NCBI GenBank assembly: GCA_025667525.1
Contig: CM046882.1
Span: 210,970,592 to 211,034,591 of the forward strand
Direction: 5' to 3'
DNA length: 64,000 nucleotides
DNA from: Glebionis coronaria
Lineage: Eukaryota > Streptophyta > Magnoliopsida > Asterales > Asteraceae
Shown: in pieces, positions 10,473-20,392 of the stretch
Layout of the letters: every line of letters begins with the position of its first letter
How positions within the stretch are numbered: the first letter of the stretch is position 1
Notes under the pieces: model-generated
The model's input: only the letters and a program-made list of their open reading frames with translations
What the model was told of the DNA's origin: nothing
The model's database searches: none
Translations under genes and position numbers: made by a program

Positions 10473-10840
10473 TGTTAGCCCTATATTTTATATAGTCGAA
10501 CAAGAATGTAATAGGTCATCTTAGTCGTTAATGGTCTTGTATTGTAATAGGTTAGTCGGGAAAACCGGGCTTGGACTTTAAGATAATATTGTCTAAGGTA
10601 GGGGCTTTATGCCCAAGATAGGCCAAGCCCGGCCCAAGAAACAAAGCCCATGAGCCTACCAAGCTCATGGGTATATAAACCTCTTCCATGTGTGGAAGAG
10701 GGTGTTGCTTCATTTTACTTTCTGTCTCTAGTAAACATTAACCTTCCACCATTCTCTCAACTTTCTCTCTCTAACTTTCTTCTCTTTCTCTCTCTAAATA
10801 TCATCTTAATATTGTGTTATGGATTGAATTAGGATTAACA
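10473..10840 (+). repeat. 3' LTR of element C (368 bp)
   Basis: Starts TGTTAGCCC directly after the purine tract and ends GGATTAACA, giving inverted TGTTA/TAACA ends. It holds a TATA box at 10672 flanked by two hairpins, then a CT-rich leader (10752-10796). The next bases (TCAAG, 10841-10845) are the presumed target duplication in D; its partner is off-window. Confidence 0.75.
10647..10701 (+). promoter_or_regulatory. TATA box of C flanked by two hairpins
   Basis: TATATAAA at 10672-10679. Immediately upstream, CCCATGAGC (10647-10655) pairs perfectly with GCTCATGGG (10663-10671) across a 7-nt loop. Immediately downstream, CCTCTTCCA (10680-10688) pairs perfectly with TGGAAGAGG (10693-10701) across a TGTG loop. 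So 9-bp stems sit on both sides of the core promoter. Confidence 0.75.
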
Positions 10841-12512
10841 TCAAGTTTGGGCATTACTTTGTTTGAATGATGGTGGAACATTCATCGTTTAGAAAAGCTG
10901 AAGAAATCTCTTCGATCTTATGTTTGTTCTTGATAAGCTCTTTAAGAAATTTGCCATAGTTTAACATACCAACCAAAACATCGACTAACGGCATGTTGAT
11001 TCTAACTTCTTGAATTAAGTCGAACAATTTACCATATTTGGCTTTTATCCTTTATTTACGTTAGCGTTGGGGGTATGGTACTCTTGGTTTGTAAGGTTTA
11101 GGTGTAGGGTTTTCAGTGGATTTGGTTTTCTTTGGTGGTGGCTTGTCTTCATCGTCACTACTTAGTTGTGTTTCATTGGGTGTGTCTTGAGTTAGTTTAG
11201 GCATTGAAATGTAAGATAACCCACTCCGAGTGAATATGGCATTCACATGCTCGTTGCGAGCCTGTCGTGGTTGATATTTGTTATTCTTTAGGTTTGGGTT
11301 GGTGTTACCCAGTAGCGATCCAAAAGCACGATTAGATTGTTTGTCAGTAAGGCGATCAAACTTGGCTTCTAAGTTTTGAGTGGATGCTTGGTGATTTTTG
11401 TTTGAGGTTTCGAACTTCGTCTTAAGATCAATGAATGTATCCCTCACGAAAATGTTGGTTTCCTTTGAGATTCAATGAAGTCATTGATCTTGGTTTGGAG
11501 GTTGGGTTTGTCATCGGTTTGATTGGGTTTTTTTATTCTAGATTGTAACTTGATTTATCATTTGATGTCCAGTTCTTGCGATCACAATTACGGTAATCAT
11601 TGTAAAAGGTAGTTCGTTAAAAGGTTTGCATGAAATTTGCTTCTTCTTCTTTCGTCATCGGTTTATCATCGTCATTACACTCGTTAGAAGAATGATTTCC
11701 ACCATAGTGGTTGCAAGTTTCACGAGAATGTTTCTTCATCTTTTTCTATTATGTGTCCATTTTAAGAGACATGACGTCCATACGAGCTATAATTGTTTCA
11801 GTGTGGATTGGCTGTTGCTTTCCTCGGCAAAAGCTACAGTCATTCGAGTGGGTTTGGCTTTGTGATTTTTTGCAAAATCAGTCTTGAGTAAGACTTTGTC
11901 TTCCAAATGGTGGTAAGCTAGGTTTGGTATTTTGTAAAGGAAGATACCGCCCAGTGTGGCATTCAAGGCATCTTGAGTGGTATAATCAAGACCATGATAA
12001 AAGATTTTGATTATGCTTCGTTTGTTTAGTTCCTGACCATGGCAGTTTCTAAGTAATTCTTTCATTCTTAACCATGCGTCAGTTAGAGTTTCTCGATTGT
12101 TTTGAAAAAAGCTTCGGATTTCTAAAAGGAGTTTTTTCGAATAGGGCAGGAGGAAAGAATCGGCTAATAAAATCGGTTTGAAGACCTTCCCATGTTCGAA
12201 TGATTCCTTTGTTTAGTTTTTCTACCCGTGACTTGGCTTCTCTAGTGAGGGATGATGGAAACATCATGAGTTGGACGGCTTCGGCTTGTCCTTCTCCATA
12301 GTTGAACATTTGGTAAATGCTGCTGAATTCGTGGACGTGTTTGTGAGGATCAGTTTTGATTCGTTCATCAAACTTATTTTTCTTGACAAGAGTCAAGTGA
12401 TTTCCTTTGATATAAAATTCGTTTGCATATTCTGGTTAATGATTGCGGAGCCAGGAGTTGGTGCAACAACTCATTCGGCTGACCACATTGGTTTATCATT
12501 GGTGTCCGACAT
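10841..12512 (-). pseudogene. gag: Athila/Tat-type gag and start of protease region, element D
   Basis: It probably starts at the ATG at 12512. Pieces in element order: an L-x-x-V-K-x-N-K-F-D-E-R segment then DPHKHVHEF (12396 onward), with FPSSLTREAKSRVEKL, TWEGLQTDFISRFFPP and a K-rich end (to 12079); KELLRNCHGQ ... IIKIFYHGL and LNATLGG (12065 to 11787); and a linker with an AIFTRSG motif, the counterpart of the TTRSG found between Gag and protease in Athila-like elements (11447 to 11061). The final part (11060 to 10841) resembles the segment before protease, with INMPLVDVLVGM, YGKFLKELI and NDECSTI motifs. Several stops and frameshifts separate these pieces. The sequence ends abruptly at C. 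Confidence 0.8.
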
Positions 12513-12920
12513 TGGATCGTGACGTTCGATGAGTCGAATAAGAAACGAGGCTTGAGATAGGTTATCGAATTTTAGGTAAACCACATGAGGTTGTTGGGGT
12601 TGCGTGTGTCTTCTTTTGAAAGGTACACGACGATGTGATCTACGTAACCTTTGGTTAAGGGTACACTCAGTTTCAGGATGTGGGATCGGTTCGGGATGAA
12701 CGTGTATACATTAACAAGGAATTTTGGTTATAGTAGGCTAAGTGTGGCGTACTTATTGAGATGTACGGCGTACATGGAAACGCTACAAGAAGTGCGACAC
12801 ACTTTGGTATAAGTGCGGCGTACTTTCTATATTCACATAAAATTTAGTGTTTATTTTCAAGGTTAAACGACTCAATCTTTGAGAATTACGAAATATTTGG
12901 TTATAAAAAGGGATGATAAG
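12513..12920 (-). other. Leader of element D with GTGCG/CGCAC repeats
   Basis: Untranslated region between PBS and gag. From 12740 to 12827 it holds four imperfect inverted units (GTGTGGCGTAC, GTACGGCGTAC, GTGCGACACAC, GTGCGGCGTAC). The same type of unit recurs in the LTR of D. No other feature is visible. Confidence 0.55.
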
Positions 12921-12938
12921 TCCCCGGAAACGACACCA
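12921..12938 (-). other. Degenerate tRNA-Asp-type primer-binding site, element D
   Basis: The minus strand reads TGGTGTCGTTTCCGGGGA. Athila/Tat elements commonly use TGGCGCCGTTGCCGGGGA, so there are three mismatches here, all consistent with C or G to T/A decay. It lies six bases from the LTR start. Confidence 0.75.
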
Positions 12939-13673
12939 AAAACTTGTTGCGTGTTCCACAGGTCATAAATTTATATAACAAAAAAAACCAATTGAGGGAC
13001 TAGAACATAAGCACGGGAAAGTATACCCATTCATGTATAGTATAGGTTGTAGTGGTAATCCGAGATCGTTCGCAAGTACTTAGTTTCGCTTTGACAACCA
13101 ACGTAGTAATCAAATATAAAACGTTTGAAATGAAATAATATGATAACAGGTATGACAACTAATGGGATAGCTCATAAAACTTCGTGATGATAATAATGAT
13201 CAAGATATGATAAGGTAGGTAAATAGTAATAAACTGTTTTCGTCAAAATGGTGTTTCACAATTTACTTGGCTTGATTCAAGACATATGTCTTATAAGCAA
13301 AGGGTCTCTCCAAAGCTTAAACAAGTTCAATGTTTTATCAAATTATCTAAGAGGATCTCCAACCAAAGATTCAAAAACCATAAACAAGTTCTTTAAAAAC
13401 TCGTTATAACAACTTGACCTTTTCGGACCCTATGTTATCGTAACAAATCTTGTTTGATAAAATACGGTGATAGAACATAGATAGTAACGTGGTTCTTTGA
13501 CGTTAGCTTGAAATCGTTTAATAAAAGATCATAACATAGCATCATCACTAGTTATATTTACATACCCATGTAGTCACAAATAACTTAGCCTAGCATAGGA
13601 AGCAAGTATATAATATCAAATGGAAAAGAGTAAATCAAAATCATACTTAGATTATAGTGAGAGGTGATGGCGT

Positions 13674-13682
13674 CTATTTATA
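13674..13682 (-). promoter_or_regulatory. TATA box in LTR of D
   Basis: The minus strand reads TATAAATAG, about 300 bp inside the LTR. Directly upstream (13700-13790) lie four GTGCGCC/GCGCAC-type imperfect palindromes. Confidence 0.6.
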
Positions 13683-13699
13683 GTGTTGGTTGGGGGTCA

Positions 13700-13790
13700 A
13701 AGTGCGCCGCACCACCTCAAATGTGCGCCACACATTTGGGTGGGAATTTGTGCGTCGCACAACTGAGACAGTGCGCCGTATATTCGTGCG
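13700..13790 (-). repeat. GTGCGCCGCAC-type repeats upstream of the D promoter
   Basis: Units GTGCGCCGCAC, GTGCGCCACAC, GTGCGTCGCAC and GTGCGCCGTAT are spaced about 25-30 bp apart. Each is a near-palindrome, and CpG loss explains most variants. Related units occur in the leader (12740-12827). Confidence 0.7.
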
Positions 13791-13985
13791 TCCAGAATCT
13801 TCTTTTCATCTTATTTTCACTTTATTTCTTTGAAGTAATATAACATTGAGCTTCTTCACTTTTAGCCCTTCAATGTTTTAACCTGCATATAAAAACACAT
13901 AGTTAAGTATCGAAAGTCCTTATTTTCTCATAGATAATGGATCGATATTGGTAGGTTGAATATGTATGATTTGGGTGTTATCACA

Positions 13986-14935
13986 TGTGAACAACTTGAG
14001 CTCAATTGAGCATAATGTTGCAGTACATATTAAATGAATATAGAAGAAGTTATAATTAAAAATCTATTAAAGATGATTGTTTTCAGTAAGGTATTTTGTT
14101 GGACTCACACACATCATTGAATGTACAACAAGGATACTCTCACTTTATTGTGTGTTCATTGTACATACATACATAATAACAATCATTATATATGTTCAAA
14201 TATATTCACAATTGTGAACTTGAAATAAGTATTTGTGACAAACCTCAAAATTTACATCTATGATATAAGCTATGATTGTCTCAATATGAAAATTTGGCTA
14301 GAAATTTTTGCTTTTTGTACCTTACTTGGTAAGACGAGCTGCTTCTCACAACCTGGACTGCCATTACAACATATCCTATATGTTGTCAATACAATGTATA
14401 TATCAAGTCTAAGATCTAAAAGGGATCTAACAAGTTCAATATTAGTAAGAACATCTCGAATGAAACTATGATGACCTAAATTCCCTTAGAAACTCCAGAA
14501 TCCCTATAAGTGAGTTGGAAACTAAAGAATGGTAAGCTATGAATGGAAAACACATATGAATAAGTCAATAAGGATTATAAACAAGTTACAAACTATACTT
14601 TGAAGACCTAATAATACCTAAGAATGGCAAGAACAAACCATAGAAAGCTAAGTACAAGTAATTATACATAATAGTCTAGATCACCACCTAGAAACCCTTG
14701 GTAAACAACATTTCAAGCAATGTAACTACATAAAATCCCTGTACTATTATAAAAATCAATGTACTAATTGCAATCTATCAAATAAAGGAAAGTTAATTGA
14801 TCCCAAAATGCAATATTCACTAATCTAAGGCTAATTAAAAGTTAAGACCTAGTAACCAAGATTAGCGTATAAAATCAATTTCACATTGAATTAGAGTCTA
14901 ATCTTTTGCCATAAATTATTAATCTCAACTATGCA
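13986..14935. other. Unassigned AT-rich interval between D and F
   Basis: About 950 bp with no convincing frame, repeat or terminal motif. It is either the original target DNA into which F inserted or a decayed element. ATGCA (14931-14935) is the presumed left target duplication of F. Confidence 0.4.
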
Positions 14936-15218
14936 TGTAAATCCCGCATGCTTTTACCATGAACAGTACACTTAGTAAACGTACGTACATATAAAAACTT
15001 TCCTTTTATAGCATGAACACGTGTCACTACTATTATTACAGAAGTTGTGTACGTATTATTATACGACAAGTATTAAGTACGTGATAGTAAACGATAATTA
15101 TTAACAATAACAATTATAATCACGAACATGAAATCATGAAAGTAAAAATCACGAACACGTAATTACGTACTTAATTAATATAATATGATTAATATCATTA
15201 CGTACAAGTATTTATATA
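14936..15218 (+). repeat. 5' LTR of F, first piece
   Basis: Begins TGTAAATCCCGCATGC and matches the start of F's 3' LTR (60371). It contains about 60 bp (around 15060-15120) that are absent from the 3' copy but have a counterpart in the E LTRs, so the 3' copy carries a deletion. It ends at the ATATA target duplication of E (15214-15218). Confidence 0.88.
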
Positions 15219-15512
15219 TGTAACACCCCATTTTGATAAATGGAATGTCACGCGTGATTATGGCGTGTCATCAAAGCATACAAGGATATATGTCTAAACA
15301 TTACATGACCATAAAGGAAATACCGAAATCAAACATCGGTAGTCCAAAAGTAGAACTCATCACACACAAACATAAGTACTGTAAATGAAAGGACTAAACA
15401 ATGTCCATGGAAATGAGTATCAAAGTATAGATAAATGCATAAAGTAAAGAAGGCTAGAAAGCTTCCAGTCCATATGCACGTATGCTTAAAGTCTTCGAGC
15501 GTCCCTGAGTAC

Positions 15513-16206
15513 CTGCCATTTTGGGAACATGAAAAGGAAAACGGCTGAGAAATACGCTCAGTGCACGGATATACAAATAGAGCATGAATAATATAAGCAT
15601 ATAAGCATGAAATAGTGGAAGAAACTATGTCCTGGATAACCTGGTTATATCTTAGTAAAACTGGTTTTATAGTTTGAAAAGCCTTATGTTTATACTGTAA
15701 AAACTGTTTAACATATTTACCATTAACCAATATAGGTCATGAAATATCCACGTGCATGAATACTTGGAGGGGTGACCTCGTCATGCAAATTAGAGGGGCT
15801 GCCTCTAATTTAATATACTGGTTTTTGGGTAGGAGGGATCAACTCCATGTGAAGGATGCAAGGCACACACCACATTCACACTAAGTAATCTGCTAAAAAC
15901 ATGTAAACTAGGATGCACCCATACGCCCCACCTGATAATATAATAAATGGCCAAAAGCTGAAAGGGACGCCATGAGCTATCACTCCGCCGTGGTGAAGTC
16001 ATAACACTAGTGCCTCAAGTGTCATGGTTATAGTACCTCCATAACTAGGTGAAACTGGTCATGCATGTATATGGCTTAAGGAATTCTAATTAAACATAAG
16101 CAATTCAAAAACATATAAAACATATACTAGGTAAAACAGTTGGCTGCATACGGAGAAATCCTAATAAGGAAAGAATGTCCATACTGAAAGGACGGAGAAT
16201 ACGTAC
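15513..16206 (-). other. Candidate LTR intron, E 3' LTR (694 nt)
   Basis: Element-sense donor ATAAG/GTACGTATTC at 16206 and acceptor AAAATGGCAG/GTACTC ending at 15513. A TTTTCCTTTTC pyrimidine tract precedes the acceptor. The acceptor lies 294 nt before the LTR end. The role is inferred. Confidence 0.45.
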
Positions 16207-16495
16207 CTTATGTCCAATGAACGAAGAAGAAGAACGAAAGAGAGTCCTACTTCGATATCACTAATGCTACATAAATACATACGTGTATAAGTATCTGATT
16301 ACTGAGTACGTAACTGTTTTTATATCATGTGTTAGCTTGTTTTATATGTTCATGTCATGTTTTACTCATTTAAGCTTTATACTGTGTTTATCATATATCC
16401 TGTCTATTCTTATTAAGTATTACTTGTATTTCATGTATTATTATATTTGTTGTGTAATAATAAGTAACTTTCTAAAAATAGTAGGTTTCCTAAAA

Positions 16496-16580
16496 TAGAA
16501 AGTTTCCAAAAATAGAAAGTTACAAAAAATAGAAAGTTTCCAAAAATATAAAGTTTCCAAAAATAGAAAGTTTCCAAAAA
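16496..16580 (-). repeat. 17-bp minisatellite, 5 copies, E 3' LTR
   Basis: Unit TAGAAAGTTTCCAAAAA repeated five times head to tail with few changes. Degenerate copies continue on both sides (about 16460-16690). It lies upstream of the putative leader intron. Confidence 0.9.
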
Positions 16581-18125
16581 TAAAATTACTGCTTAAAATA
16601 GATAAGTTTCTAAAAATAGAAAGTTTCCATAAATAGATTAGCTGCCTTAATTAAATAAGTTTCTAAAAATAGAAAGTTTCCATAATTAGATATAAGCTGG
16701 ATAATTAAGCTAATTATATAAGCTTAAGTGTTTACTGATTAATATTCTAAGTCATGTTATTATATAGTATAGTTTATTAATTATTTCATGTAAATTAAAT
16801 AAACTATAGGTTTTAAGTATTTAATTAAATATAACATGATTTAATTAAATAAAGGTAAAATAAATACTTAGGTTAAAACATGTATTATTATCTCTAAATA
16901 ATATAACCTAAGTCATGTAAATTAATTAATTATAAGTCATGGTTTTAATAATTAATTAATTATATAGTCTAACTAAAGATAAAATACTTAGGTTAAATTC
17001 ATGTGTTAATAATAAAATTAATAACCTAAGTCATGTATATTAAATTAATCATGTTCATGCCTTTAATTAATTTAATTTAAATCTTGAAAAAATAATATAA
17101 CTTGTAAAAATAATAAACCTTAAAAAATAACTCATGAACAGGACCATGTTTTAAATTTAACATGTGTGAACCGGACCCGTGTTTAAAACCCATGAACCGG
17201 ACCCGTAAACATCACCATACCCCGAGCTAAGTCGGGGTTTCCCCTGCCTTGCTGCTGCCGTGACACCACCACCACCAAACCGAGACCTTATGGTCTTGGT
17301 GGTGTGAGTTTAAGCCAAGCCGAGACCCCTCTTGGGGCTCGGTTAGACGTCGGCCAAACAACAAACACCCCAAAACCCATGATTGATTAAACACCATGAT
17401 TAGTAACATGTTTAATTACTTGTTTTTATTTAGTTTATTAAAAACATTCATGATTTTATGTGATTAAATAAATCAAAACATAAAATAAAAGAGTTAGGGT
17501 TTATACGATTACGTGAAATCAAGAAGGATGAACACACAACGATCCTTGCACTAGATCAAACACCAAAATCAAACCGAATCACCCTTGTGGTGATGTAAAC
17601 CCGGCGGCCAAAAGGAACCAAAAGGAAGAACTAGGGTTTTCTTGTTTTCTAAATTTTTGTGATAGATGAAAAATGTTTTTCCCTTTTCCCTATTTAGTAA
17701 ATGTTTACATGGGCTTGGCCCACGTTTCATATTGTAGCCGCGGGTAGGGGCCCACATAAGGGTAACCCGAACATTCTCGTGTCGAAAATATAAGTGTGTT
17801 CTCATGTTCTTAATTTACGTGATTTAATTAGTTATCGATCGTGACTTAATATATTTATTTGTGCTCGTAATAAATATATACATACGTGATATTAGCTCGT
17901 GATTAATTTACGTTCATGATTTCATGTTCGTATATTCGTGATTATAATTATTATTGAAATAATTATCATGTATTAATACGTAATAAATACTTATCATGTT
18001 ATAACACGTACGTACTACTTGTAATTCTTGTTCGTGAAACGAAAACTAGTTATAAAAGGAAAGTTCTAATCATGTACGTACTATCGTAAGGGTACTATTC
18101 ATGGTAAAAGCATGCGGGTTTTACA

Positions 18126-18139
18126 ACTCTTCCCCCTAA
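18126..18139 (-). other. Polypurine tract of E
   Basis: The minus strand reads TTAGGGGGAAGAGT directly before the 3' LTR start TGTAAAACCC. F has the corresponding AGAGGGGAAGAA tract. Confidence 0.85.
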
Positions 18140-18201
18140 AAAGAATAATTCATCCCCGAATTATAGATAAAGTAAACTGGAAAATAAGAACATACCCGAA
18201 T

Positions 18202-18582
18202 TCAAAAGATGAAATGAGGGTAAGAAGCCCGGATTGACTCCTTTTTTTCCCGAGTGGCTTCCCGCTCGGTATGATCCCTCCAAAGGATTTTGACGAATGG
18301 AATCGTCTTCCTTCTCATGACTCGTTCTTGTCTGTCAATAACTCGTTCGGGTTCTTCTATGAAAGTGAGATCTTCACGAATCTGTTCCAGTGGATACTGA
18401 ACCATGTGAAGGGGATGATACTGGTACCCTTTGAGTAAGGACACATGAAACACATTGTGTACATGAGAAATCTTCGCAGGTAACGCTAAACGGTAAAGTA
18501 TTACCGACTCGTTAAATGATATCAAACGGTCCGATGAAACGAGGACTGAGCTTCCCTTTAATTCCAAAACGTCTAACACCAC
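18202..18582 (-). pseudogene. pol: Pol C-terminus with chromodomain, element E
   Basis: A 126-residue open segment. It begins in the integrase C-terminal region (YRLALPAKISHVHNVFHVS), continues with YPLEQIREDLTFIEEP, and ends in a chromodomain-like tail (ERVIDRQERVMRRKTI, VKILWRDHTEREATREK, YPHF). In chromoviruses this domain is thought to read histone marks and direct integration into heterochromatin. The aromatic W of the usual EATWE motif is R here. It is in a different frame from the preceding integrase segment (18512-18928), so a frameshift lies within about 18512-18545. The stop at 18202 precedes the PPT by only about 60 bp, as in the family. Confidence 0.85.
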
Positions 18583-18928
18583 GTGCCGGCGAAACCTTAA
18601 GGAAAACGTGATCTCCTACGTTAAAATGTATCTCCCTACGATGCTTGTCTGCGTAGCTCTTCTGACGTGACCGTGCTTCTTGAAGTTTCTGCTTAGCTAT
18701 TGCGACCTTCTCATTAGTCAGCTCGATGATTTCTGGTCCTTCAAGTGTTCGCTCACATACCTGATCCCAGCAGATTGGGGCGCGACACTTTCTGCCATAC
18801 AACATCTCGAAAGGAGCACACTTGATACTTGCGTGCCAACTGTTGTTGTATGCAAACTCCACCAAACAGGTATAATCGTCCCAATCACCCGTCCATTCCA
18901 ACGCACATGACCTCAATATGTCTTCCAA
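18512..18928 (-). pseudogene. pol: Integrase core end and C-terminal domain, element E
   Basis: Open from LEDILRSCALEWTGDWDDY through EFAYNNSWHASI, FEMLYGRKCRAP, and GDHVFLKVSPARGV to FIGPFDI. This is the usual end of the gypsy integrase core and its GPY/F-like module. The segment just before it (18929-18985) carries a stop and a change at the third catalytic acid: the expected SER motif reads SKR, so Glu is replaced by Lys. The GAG-to-AAG type change fits cytosine deamination on the opposite strand. Confidence 0.85.
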
Positions 18929-18985
18929 TGTCTGAATCGTTCGCTTTGACTGCTAGTTTGTTTGAGGATGAAAAGCCGTGCTAAG

Positions 18986-19462
18986 CTAAAGTTGTGTACC
19001 CCAAGCTTTCTGCAGACTTCTCCAGAATCGCGAAGTGAAACGAAGATCTCTGTCTGAGACGATACTGGATGGAACCCCGTAAAGTCTCATGATCTCCCTT
19101 CTATAAGTATCGGCGAGTTTACTGACCGAACCTTCCTTGCGGATCGTTAAGAAATGAGCTGATTTGGTAAGTCGATCTACGATAACCCAAATTGCATCGT
19201 GCTTCCTCTTGGTTGGCGGAAGTCCAGTAACAAAATCCATGGTGATTTTGTCCCACTTCCACTCTGGAATATCTAACGGTTGAAGAAGACTGCTAGATCG
19301 CTGATGCTCGATCTTAACCTGCTGGCAGGTAAGACATTTGGAGACGTAAGTGGCAACATCATGTTTCATACCACTCCAGCAAAAGTACTGCTTGATGTCA
19401 TGGTACATCTTGGTCGAACCAGGATGGATAGAAAATGGGGAGCTATGAGCATTAGCTAACAA
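18986..19462 (-). pseudogene. pol: Integrase zinc-binding and catalytic core, element E
   Basis: The zinc-binding module is visible as AHSSPFSIHPG (two His) and KCLTCQQVK (two Cys). The first two catalytic acids are in TMDFVTGLP and SDRDLRFTS, with IWVIVDRLTKSAHFL between them. The segment is open for 158 residues but ends at a stop just before the third catalytic acid. The HHCC then DD-x-E order is the normal gypsy integrase plan. It inserts cDNA into the genome; here it is dead because of the downstream stop and Glu-to-Lys change. Confidence 0.9.
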
Positions 19463-19594
19463 GGCTTCCCGGAGTTCTTGATCATCAGGAACACAAAGTC
19501 TCGTGCCCTGCCATAAGATTCCATCTGCATCTACTCGAAATTCTGTCTACTTCTCCAAATTCTGAATTATCGCCCAGATTTCTCCATCATCTTT

Positions 19595-20392
19595 CTAAGC
19601 TTCCTTGATCTTAGAGAATAACACGGGTTCTACTCTAAGATTAGCCCAGTAACCGTGTTGTCCACGTACCATGATTTCTATGTCCAGTCGCTCCAAGTCT
19701 CTTATGATTTCCTCCTCAATCTCAATGCCGTTGATCATTCCGGACTTTCTACTAAGTGCATCTGCTACTACATTCGCCTTGCCGGGATGATATTGCAGAT
19801 TAATGTCATAATCCTTCAACAGCTCTAACCATCTCCTCTGTCTCATGTTCAATTCACGCTGAGTGGAGATATAATTCAAGCTCTTGTGGTCCGTGAAAAT
19901 ATCACATGATTCTCCATACAAGTAGTGCCTCCATATCTTCAATGCAAACACGACTGTAGTAAGTTCCAAGTCATGCGTAGGGTAATTTTTCTCAAAAGGC
20001 TTAAACTGCCATGAAGCATACGCGATCATGTTCCCATGTTCTATGAGAACACATCCAAGTCCCTTCCCCGGTGCATCACTGTAGATTTGAAATCCACCCG
20101 TACCAGATGGGAGAGTAAGACTAGGTGCAGATACTAACTTCTGCTTCAAGTCTTCAAAGCTCTTCTCTCGTTCTTCAGTCCAGACGAATTTCTCCCCTTT
20201 CCGCATTAGTTTGGTAAATGGTAGTGTTAGGCGGGAAAAGTTCTCCACGAACCTACGGTAATAACCAGCTAAGCCTATGAAGCTGCGGACTTCAGTCGCT
20301 GATGTAGGCCTTGGCCATTCGGTAATAGCCTCAACCTTTGCTGGATCCATCGTGATTCCTTCTGCTGATAAAATGTGACCTAAGAATGCCAC
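19595..20392 (-). pseudogene. pol: Reverse transcriptase end and RNase H, element E
   Basis: A 265-residue open segment. It opens with [11 protein letters not shown] and the RT connection ([31 protein letters not shown]), then RNase H with its acidic residues in [25 protein letters not shown] and [10 protein letters not shown]. All four RNase H acids are present, so this module looks structurally intact. A stop separates it from the RT active-site segment upstream, and another lies downstream before the integrase. Confidence 0.92.

Larger units (their letters stand above)
8686..10840 (+). mobile_element. Element C: LTR retrotransposon 3' part, non-coding interior
   Basis: About 1.8 kb of internal sequence with no long frame is followed by a purine tract (GGGGAGAT at 10465-10472) and a 368-bp LTR. 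The tract and the LTR ends put it on the plus strand. B cuts it on the left; on the right it abuts D protease-region sequence, so C inserted into D. The style (short LTR, TGTTA/TAACA ends, GGGGAGATTGTTAG junction) suggests Ty1/copia, but no pol domain is visible to prove it. Confidence 0.65.
10841..13985 (-). mobile_element. Element D: Athila/Tat-type Ty3/gypsy element, 5' part
   Basis: A minus-strand element with a ~1.04-kb 5' LTR, a tRNA-Asp-type PBS, a repeat-bearing leader and a decayed gag that runs toward protease, where C interrupts it at 10840. It is the outermost and presumably oldest member of the left nest. The Gag style and PBS type fit the Athila/Tat branch. Confidence 0.75.
12945..13985 (-). 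repeat. 5' LTR of element D (~1.04 kb)
   Basis: The plus strand starts TGTTGCGTGTTCC next to the PBS and ends GGTGTTATCACA, giving element-sense TGTGATAACACC ... ACGCAACA. It has the GATCGTTCGCAAG block (about 13064) typical of Athila-like LTRs, and a TATA box on the minus strand. The right boundary rests on terminus shape only. Confidence 0.65.
15219..18125 (-). repeat. 3' LTR of E (2.9 kb)
   Basis: The plus strand runs TGTAACACCCC ... GCATGCGGGTTTTACA. It is a few percent different from the 5' copy by eye and 36 bp shorter, largely through two fewer units of a 17-bp minisatellite. AT-rich blocks (16680-17130) alternate with a GC-rich patch (17220-17350) containing CCCCGA/TCGGGG and CCGAG/CTCGG inverted repeats. 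Confidence 0.92.

Noticed and set aside
14235..14471. 78-codon plus-strand frame
   Set aside because: No domain and AT-rich. It may be chance.
13986..14935. Possible host gene exon
   Set aside because: No frame, splice pattern or domain could be supported.
15329..15730. 133-codon frame in the E LTR, also present at 22578-22979
   Set aside because: Conservation follows from LTR duplication. It crosses the candidate acceptor, has low-complexity hydrophobic content and no domain, and the frame is not kept in F.
16460..16690. CRISPR-like regular repeats
   Set aside because: Units are contiguous 17-bp tandem copies without spacers, in a plant LTR.
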